A stretch of DNA of 64,000 nucleotides from Zestosphaera sp. (lineage in GTDB: Archaea; Thermoproteota; Thermoprotei_A; Sulfolobales; NBVN01): contig JAWBSH010000002.1 of the NCBI GenBank assembly GCA_038843015.1, positions 62,001 to 126,000 on the forward strand. The letters run 5' to 3'. The position numbers and the translations under genes were made by a program. The notes beneath the pieces were generated by a model. The model was not told the DNA's origin. It saw only the letters and a list, made by a program, of their open reading frames with translations, and ran no database searches. Numbering within the stretch: position 1 is the stretch's first letter; each line of letters opens with the position of its first letter. Positions 58,724 through 64,000 of the stretch are shown in pieces.

Positions 58724-60244
58724 CTATAGAAGTAGATATGACCACAGCGAAGCTATGATTATCTGTAGCGTTGTTGCTAAGAGAGCTATTCTGAGCCAGT
58801 AAGACCACCCTAGACTTATCTTGGCTCTCTCACACATCCCTAAAGCTACTATGTTGGCTGTGGAGCCTATCGGTGTGTAGTTGCCGCCTAAAGTACCCCC
58901 ATATAAGAGCACCCAGAATATCGACTTAGAGTTTGATAGACTACTCACTATTTTAGCTATCGGAGTCATCGCTACTATAACAGACAAATTATCAAGTACC
59001 GAACTAAGTGTTGCTGCTAAAGACAAGAAGATTATGTAGAGGAGGCTGTAATTTATGCCAGAGTTGCTAGCAACAGTTGATAGACTTAGGTAGGCTATCT
59101 TGGGTGCGGCACCGCTCCAAAGCAGGGAGTGACCTAACATAAATAAAGCTATGAAGAATAATATAGAAGGCCACTCAACACCTCTAGTTATGAAAACTTC
59201 TAATTCTTCAGCTCTAATTTGAGTTAATGACAAAAGTATAAATACGTAGGGAGTAAATGAGAGAAGAGAGTGAGGGTCTACGTAAGAAACACTCACTAAT
59301 GATATTAGTTCTGAGAGGGGGCTGTTTAAGGCTATCGCTGTCAGGAAGCCTATGAGTAGGGCAATACCAAACTTAATAGCTCTACGCTCCTGCAGGGTCA
59401 GGTCAGCAAATGATTTAGTCTTTATAGCTTCTATGTCTTCCTTAGTTAACTTGAGAAACAGTCTTGATAAGTAACTCCTAAGTATGATGTATGATGCTGA
59501 CGTCATTACTAACAAGGTAATGAATGAAAGAGGTAGCGCTCTATAGAGAAACTCGCTGACAGTAAGTTGAGCTTCGTAAGACACGTATATACCTATAGGG
59601 TTACCTACTGGTAACGCCATACTACCAGTGTTAGTGGCTAGAACTGCGAGTATTATTAGGGGTCTCACATCGTATTTAGTTATTTTCCTTATGTCGAGAA
59701 CTAGCATGATTACGTAAACTATGCTAGTTACTTCATCTACTGTTAATGCTAGAAACCAGGCGAAGAGAGACAAATATAGTACTAGAAGTTGTGGCGAACC
59801 CTCACTTAAACTCAAGATCTTAAGTGCTATATACTCGAATACTCTTAGCTTGCGTAGTATGTAAGCAAAAGTCATGCTGCCTATTAAGAAGAGGATTAGT
59901 CTCCACTCAACACCAGATATTAGTTCTTGAGGAGGAATCACACCAGCAAAAACTAGCAAGGCTATTGAAAGAAAAGCAGCAGAATACCGTAACTTCATGG
60001 AAGTTACTGTGAGACCCACTACTAACAAGAAGAGACCGAGTGATAAGACTTGGTGGTAAATACCACTCGGAGAACTCAGCATTTCCTCGCATGTAGCTAA
60101 CGCATAATTACCTCTTGTGCTACACCAAAATTTAATTACTTCTTCTCCTAAGGGGGTGTGAGGTATAGTAGATGAACTCATGAGTAAGTACGAGAAAAGA
60201 AATAACGTAGCAACCAGTACGATTACTTTAAAAGAAAATCTCAC
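58724..60244 (-). CDS. ArsB/NhaD/CitM-type ion transporter
   Basis: A 506-residue carrier with about twelve helices. An external loop with two cysteines (residues 40-55) follows the first helix. LTVDEVTSIVYVIMLVLDI and NTGSMALPVGNPIGI, then VLDNLSVIVAMTPI and GNYTPIGSTANIVALGM, are the repeated hairpin motifs of the ion-transporter superfamily. The substrate may be Na+/H+, arsenite or a dicarboxylate. GTG 60244 after AGGTG is chosen over GTG 60253. It lies 25 bp downstream of the DUF2148 gene on the same strand. Confidence 0.85.
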   Translation of the reverse strand: MRFSFKVIVLVATLFLFSYLLMSSSTIPHTPLGEEVIKFWCSTRGNYALATCEEMLSSPSGIYHQVLSLGLFLLVVGLTVTSMKLRYSAAFLSIALLVFAGVIPPQELISGVEWRLILFLIGSMTFAYILRKLRVFEYIALKILSLSEGSPQLLVLYLSLFAWFLALTVDEVTSIVYVIMLVLDIRKITKYDVRPLIILAVLATNTGSMALPVGNPIGIYVSYEAQLTVSEFLYRALPLSFITLLVMTSASYIILRSYLSRLFLKLTKEDIEAIKTKSFADLTLQERRAIKFGIALLIGFLTAIALNSPLSELISLVSVSYVDPHSLLSFTPYVFILLSLTQIRAEELEVFITRGVEWPSILFFIALFMLGHSLLWSGAAPKIAYLSLSTVASNSGINYSLLYIIFLSLAATLSSVLDNLSVIVAMTPIAKIVSSLSNSKSIFWVLLYGGTLGGNYTPIGSTANIVALGMCERAKISLGWSYWLRIALLATTLQIIIASLWSYLLL

Positions 60245-60268
60245 ATGAAACACCTGACATTTTAAGCT

Positions 60269-60778
60269 TTATTTAGGCGGGGGCCATCTCCTATCAAAAT
60301 AGATGTTCTTAGATGTGGCTGAGAGAGGTATTCCGAAAGCGTAGTCAGTTTTAATTAAACCTAGTTCTTGCGCGGCTACACCTACAGTAAACATCACTCT
60401 GTTGTCTACGTTATGTAGTGATGAAGTCTTAACAGCAGACCCTATTGCTATACCTAGGTTTACTAGAGAGCACACTAAGCCGGCATCAAGTCCCCAATTC
60501 TTAGGATTTTTAAGTCCTAAATCCACGATCTTACCACCTATCAATACTACCGCAATACTGTTTCTCACGTTCTGAGCATCTCTGAGAAAGAAATCTCCAA
60601 AATCTTTTGAGAGTTCTTCCATTTTACTAGCTAGTAACTCGAGTTCCTCTCTAGTATTAAGAATCTTAACCTCAATATTATCTACGCCTCTGGCCTTAGG
60701 AGCTGTTCTAGCAGAGAGTGCCATCATCTTAGCAACTTCAAGAACACTTTCCTTCAGAGCTTCCTCAAACTCTATCAT
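60269..60778 (-). CDS. DUF2148 (ferredoxin-domain-like) protein
   Basis: A 169-residue protein. MMALSARTAPKARGVDNIEV near residue 18 and AVVLIGGKIVDLGLKNPKNW are characteristic of the DUF2148 family, often annotated as ferredoxin domain-containing. Only one Cys (LVCSLVNLG) is seen, so a cluster within this copy is doubtful. The function is unknown; NAD(P)H-nitroreductase relationships have been suggested for the fold. The start is ATG 60778. Confidence 0.8.
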   Translation of the reverse strand: MIEFEEALKESVLEVAKMMALSARTAPKARGVDNIEVKILNTREELELLASKMEELSKDFGDFFLRDAQNVRNSIAVVLIGGKIVDLGLKNPKNWGLDAGLVCSLVNLGIAIGSAVKTSSLHNVDNRVMFTVGVAAQELGLIKTDYAFGIPLSATSKNIYFDRRWPPPK

Positions 60779-60931
60779 GAGTAAAGCACCATATCTAGAT
60801 TTAGTATAAATATAAATTTAAATTATGTTTAAGTAATATTCGCACAACGATTATGTGTTTTGATTTCCTTTTATTCTAAATAGATTAAAAGACTTCTTAC
60901 GGATTCTCTTACGGGGTCGTGGTCTAAGTCT

Positions 60932-61960
60932 ATGATTGAAGGCAGGCTATATCGGTCGCTCACTGAGCAGGACTCAGTAGTATGCCTGGTTTGTGAGAGA
61001 AGATGTGTGCTGAGGAAGGGTGTGAAAGGTCTTTGTGGGAATTATGTTAACCTAGACGGCAAACTGTATTCAATAGGGTATGGAAAGTTAAGTGCTGTTG
61101 AAAGCAGACCTATAGAAATAAAACCCCTCTTTCATTACTGGCCTAACAGCACTGCATTGACATTTTCTGGTTTTGGATGCAATTTTTACTGTCCTTGGTG
61201 CCAGAATCACTTCCTGAGTTTTAGGCATCCGGGTGACGAACCTCTAGTACAGCCATCATACCTAGTTAGATTAGCTAAGTCTCTAGGAGATGAGGGGCTC
61301 TCAGCAAGTTTTAATGAGCCTACGATTAATTACGAGTATTTAATAGATGTTGCTACGCTAGCTAAGCGTGAAAGTCTTTACTTAACTATAGTGACTAACG
61401 GGTACCAGAGTTTAGAAGCTCTAAATGAGTTAATAGAGTCTGGGTTCGACGGCTGGAGTATAGACATAAAGGGATGTCCTAACATGAAGAGAGCGTTGCC
61501 CAACATAGACCACAACAAGATCTTTAGGAACGCGAAGTTAGTTCTTGACAGTGGGGGGCACGTGGAGATGGTTTACCTAGTAGTAACTAAGACTAACGAT
61601 AGTGAGGAATGCGTAGACTGGATTATAGACAAGCATGTGAGTGAGTTAGGACCCGAGGTCCCTTTACATGTGAACAAATATTATCCAGCACATAAATGGA
61701 GAGAAGAGCAGACTCCTTTAAGGAAGCTTCTAGAGATACGCGATAAGGCTAGGAAAGAAGGAATAGAATACGTGTATGTAGGTAATGTTGGAATCCCTGA
61801 ACTTGAAACGACTAAATGTCCTAAATGTGGTAAAACCCTCATAACACGCTATAATTATAGAGTGATTGAGTTTAACTTAGTGAGAGACGGGAGTATCTAC
61901 AAGTGTCCTCGGTGTAATACTCGGATACCGGTCAGAGGCAACTACGTGGCAGGCAAATAA
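60932..61960 (+). CDS. AmmeMemoRadiSam-system radical SAM protein
   Basis: A 342-residue PflA-like radical SAM enzyme. An N-terminal Cys cluster (CLVCERRCVLRKGVKGLCG, residues 18-35) comes before the SAM cluster motif CNFYCPWC at 83-90 and ASFNEPTINYEY. The C-terminus has a zinc ribbon: CPKCGKTLI with CPRCNTRI. This set is typical of the AMMECR1/MEMO-associated enzyme. Neither AMMECR1 nor MEMO is in the window. Target unknown. Confidence 0.88.
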   Translation: MIEGRLYRSLTEQDSVVCLVCERRCVLRKGVKGLCGNYVNLDGKLYSIGYGKLSAVESRPIEIKPLFHYWPNSTALTFSGFGCNFYCPWCQNHFLSFRHPGDEPLVQPSYLVRLAKSLGDEGLSASFNEPTINYEYLIDVATLAKRESLYLTIVTNGYQSLEALNELIESGFDGWSIDIKGCPNMKRALPNIDHNKIFRNAKLVLDSGGHVEMVYLVVTKTNDSEECVDWIIDKHVSELGPEVPLHVNKYYPAHKWREEQTPLRKLLEIRDKARKEGIEYVYVGNVGIPELETTKCPKCGKTLITRYNYRVIEFNLVRDGSIYKCPRCNTRIPVRGNYVAGK

Positions 61961-62026
61961 GGAAGTAGGTTCTTTCATTGACGTGATATAAGATTTAATA
62001 GTATAGAGTAAATAGGTGGTGAGGGG

Positions 62027-63034
62027 GTGAATAATAAAGTAGTAGTCTTGGATAAGTGGTTTTCTTTTGGACCTGCCCTAACTAATGCTGAGTTCAGCAA
62101 GTTAAGTAGAGAGTATACACACGTGGTTGCTCTAACATACCCTCACGAAGTTAAGTATGACGTTAACTTTCTGAAGAGCTTAGGTATTGAGGTGTTAGAG
62201 GTTCCAGTTCCTGACTTCAGGTCTCCGCCACTACTCGATTTAGCATTCATTGTTGAGTGGATTTTAAGCAGGATTGATTCAGGCGGCAGGGTATATGTTC
62301 ATTGCGCCAGAGGTTACGGGAGGTCTGCCACGGTAGCTGCAGCGTACCTTATCCGTAAGCACGGGAAAAACTGGCTAGAATCAGTAGATCGAATAAGAAA
62401 GCTTAGGGAGGGATCTTTAGAATCTGTTGAGCAACTCTCAGTATTGAAAGCTTACGACACCTTGCTAAGGTATTTAAACCCTGCTGAACTTCTAAACTCG
62501 CTTAAGTGTCAAGACAAGCAATCTAGAGATCACGTGTCGAAAGTACTACAACTAGGTCTCAAAAATTCTGACGCGATAGCTTCACTCACTAAAATACCCC
62601 AAGATCTGCTTATTCAAGAACTATTCAGTAGCGTCAATCAATACCTTAATTCTCAGAAACTAGGATGCATTTTTATGAAACTCCCAAACATAAGTAACTT
62701 AAATTTAAATCAACTAAATAACGACTTAGCAAGCGTCCTTAAAACGTACGCTGAATTATTCATAGTTGCTGACGAGCCAAGAAATCAATGCGTTGAGGAT
62801 TTAGAGATAAGAACTGAGGGGAACAACTTAGTAGAAGCAGTACTTTACTGTAGTGCTGACCTCATGTCTTCATGCAGTATAGTTAAGAGGCGTGTAGAAA
62901 ACTCACTATCTAAGATGTGTGAGGTGCTTGGATATAGTGTTAAGACGATAACGCTGGGTTTCCTCAATATTAGGGCGAAGTTTCTCGGATTAAGTCAAGC
63001 GTCTCTTAAGACTCTCAGCCCCGCCAATGAATGA
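62027..63034 (+). CDS. Dual-specificity protein phosphatase with unknown C-terminal domain
   Basis: A 335-residue protein. Residues 1-160 form a cysteine phosphatase domain: the P-loop HCARGYGRS (Cys 93, Arg 99) is canonical and PVPDFRSPP supplies the general-acid Asp. The remaining 170 residues, with Asn/Leu-rich segments and several cysteines, are not recognised. GTG 62027 has GAGGGGGTG upstream. The last 45 bp overlap the 3' end of thiI on the opposite strand. Confidence 0.82.
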   Translation: MNNKVVVLDKWFSFGPALTNAEFSKLSREYTHVVALTYPHEVKYDVNFLKSLGIEVLEVPVPDFRSPPLLDLAFIVEWILSRIDSGGRVYVHCARGYGRSATVAAAYLIRKHGKNWLESVDRIRKLREGSLESVEQLSVLKAYDTLLRYLNPAELLNSLKCQDKQSRDHVSKVLQLGLKNSDAIASLTKIPQDLLIQELFSSVNQYLNSQKLGCIFMKLPNISNLNLNQLNNDLASVLKTYAELFIVADEPRNQCVEDLEIRTEGNNLVEAVLYCSADLMSSCSIVKRRVENSLSKMCEVLGYSVKTITLGFLNIRAKFLGLSQASLKTLSPANE

Positions 63035-64000
63035 GTATGCTTTAAATCCTTTCTCACGCAGTCTTAAGGCTTCTATATAGCTTCTATTCCCTCTATCACA
63101 GTATAGGACTAATGTCTTGTCTCTTAACCCTTCTAAGTTGATGTTTTCGTAGTGTAGAGCTCCTGGATAGTGCCATTCAAGATACGCGTCTAAATCACGA
63201 AGGTCTATTACTACCGCATCTTCAGGTATGTGCTCGATGACAACAGTCTTATCAGGCACTACGTCATCAAGACTAGAAGTCCTGACCTCAAGAACTCTGA
63301 GAGTCTTTAGAGTCTTAATTACTAGGTCTTCAGGAAGCTTCATAAATTCGCTACGTAATTCCTCGACAGTCACTTTAGTTCTGACTCGTGAAGGGGCTAT
63401 CGAGCAAGGCTCACCCACCATAACTGATGTCTCGTAAGTACCTATCTTCTTAGAGATACTAACTATCTCTTCTTTATCAAGACCTACAATGGGTCTTAAA
63501 ACAGGGAGCTGTAAACCAGACACTGCCTGTGCAGCACTCAAGTTAGCTAGTGTTTGGCTTGATGTTTGACCAATGGACTCGCCTGTTACGACGGCGTCAT
63601 AACTTCCAGCAGCTATTTTGGATGCTAGGTGATACATCAGCGTTTTCAGAACTACTTGCCTAAACTCCCACTTCACGTCTGTCCTAATATAGTCTAGCGC
63701 GTTAGTTAAGTCAACCAAGTAGAATCTCGGGTTATGTCCGTAGAACCAATTATAAGTGAGTGTCTTAGCTACTGTGAAAGCCAGGCGGGTTGCGCTAGGA
63801 GAACCCATAAAGAAGTGAAGAAAGTCTATTTTAACTCCTCTCTTAGCTGTAAGCCAGGCGGCCACGGGTGAGTCTATTCCTCCAGAAAATAGGGAGAGAG
63901 CACGGCCCTCAGTACCTATAGGTAGCCCCCCTACTCCAGTAATTAATCTCTTGTAGAAGTATGCTATGGGACCTCTGATCTCTATGTTTATCTCTACCTC
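62990..64000 (-). CDS. thiI: ThiI: tRNA 4-thiouridine synthase with rhodanese domain (partial)
   Basis: Minus-strand frame open to the window edge, 336 residues visible; the N-terminal ferredoxin-like/THUMP part is outside. The PP-loop SLFSGGIDSPVAAWL lies at about 63890-63850. GESIGQTSSQTLANL and VMVGEPCSIAP are family blocks. The C-terminal rhodanese carries VLYCDRGNRS with the persulfide Cys. It makes s4U in tRNA, and in some organisms supplies sulfur to the thiazole of thiamine. Shorter starts such as GTG 63865 would remove the PP-loop. Confidence 0.92.
   Translation of the reverse strand, partial: EVEINIEIRGPIAYFYKRLITGVGGLPIGTEGRALSLFSGGIDSPVAAWLTAKRGVKIDFLHFFMGSPSATRLAFTVAKTLTYNWFYGHNPRFYLVDLTNALDYIRTDVKWEFRQVVLKTLMYHLASKIAAGSYDAVVTGESIGQTSSQTLANLSAAQAVSGLQLPVLRPIVGLDKEEIVSISKKIGTYETSVMVGEPCSIAPSRVRTKVTVEELRSEFMKLPEDLVIKTLKTLRVLEVRTSSLDDVVPDKTVVIEHIPEDAVVIDLRDLDAYLEWHYPGALHYENINLEGLRDKTLVLYCDRGNRSYIEALRLREKGFKAYSFIGGAESLKRRLT

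Overview
The window looks like a chromosomal segment from a hyperthermophilic or thermophilic crenarchaeon (Thermoproteota, Thermoprotei). Evidence: archaeal Pelota, a GPN-loop GTPase, ADP-forming acetyl-CoA synthetase alpha subunit, GH57 amylopullulanase, stomatin/NfeD protease genes, C/D box guide RNAs, TATA-type promoters, AT-rich genes dominated by AGA/AGG arginine codons, and very frequent TTG/GTG starts behind GGTG-type Shine-Dalgarno sites. I see no rRNA, tRNA, CRISPR array or intact transposon. Genus is not assignable by eye.

Layout. 0-6.4 kb: a partial gene, an Hsp20-like protein, a fused-permease ABC importer and a surface-anchored phosphoesterase. 6.5-9.6 kb: molybdopterin genes (MoeA-like, moaA, moaC, convergent moaD-moaE). 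9.9-14.0 kb: a thiamine/precursor ECF transporter (double ATPase, T subunit, YkoE-type S subunit) facing an HTH-ThiN (ThiR-type) regulator, with dyad sites in the control regions. 14-19 kb: GPN GTPase, alpha-glucan phosphorylase, and a tungsten aldehyde oxidoreductase operon with Fe-S and MoaD-like partners. 19-28 kb: MscS channel, membrane glycosyltransferase, two C/D box sRNAs, and a maltodextrin operon (amylopullulanase, binding protein, two permeases). 28-34 kb: a structured RNA candidate, pyrD, an SDR gene lacking any standard start codon, a truncated oligopeptide ABC operon and an acetamidase. 34-43.7 kb: two complete molybdenum hydroxylase operons around a dihydroorotase-like amidohydrolase and a PsiE protein; the two FAD-subunit genes share an identical 156-bp block. 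44-51.6 kb: an archaeal ATPase behind a dyad, stomatin and NfeD protease separated by sixA-pyrE-pyrF, a 5-FTHF cyclo-ligase-like gene and pelA. 51.8-58.7 kb: ADP-forming acyl-CoA synthetase alpha, a PadR-controlled ABC exporter, GC-rich unexplained islands around a YbaK deacylase, and a GlmS homologue with a degenerate glutaminase site. 58.7-64 kb: an ArsB/NhaD-type carrier, DUF2148, AmmeMemoRadiSam radical SAM, a dual-specificity phosphatase and ThiI (cut by the window edge).

The unifying theme is cofactor-dependent heterotrophy: molybdopterin synthesis supplies the AOR and the two hydroxylases; extracellular starch breakdown feeds MalEFG uptake and phosphorolysis; pyrimidine genes (pyrD, a pyrC candidate, pyrE, pyrF) are scattered through the region; thiamine uptake appears to be under a local regulator.
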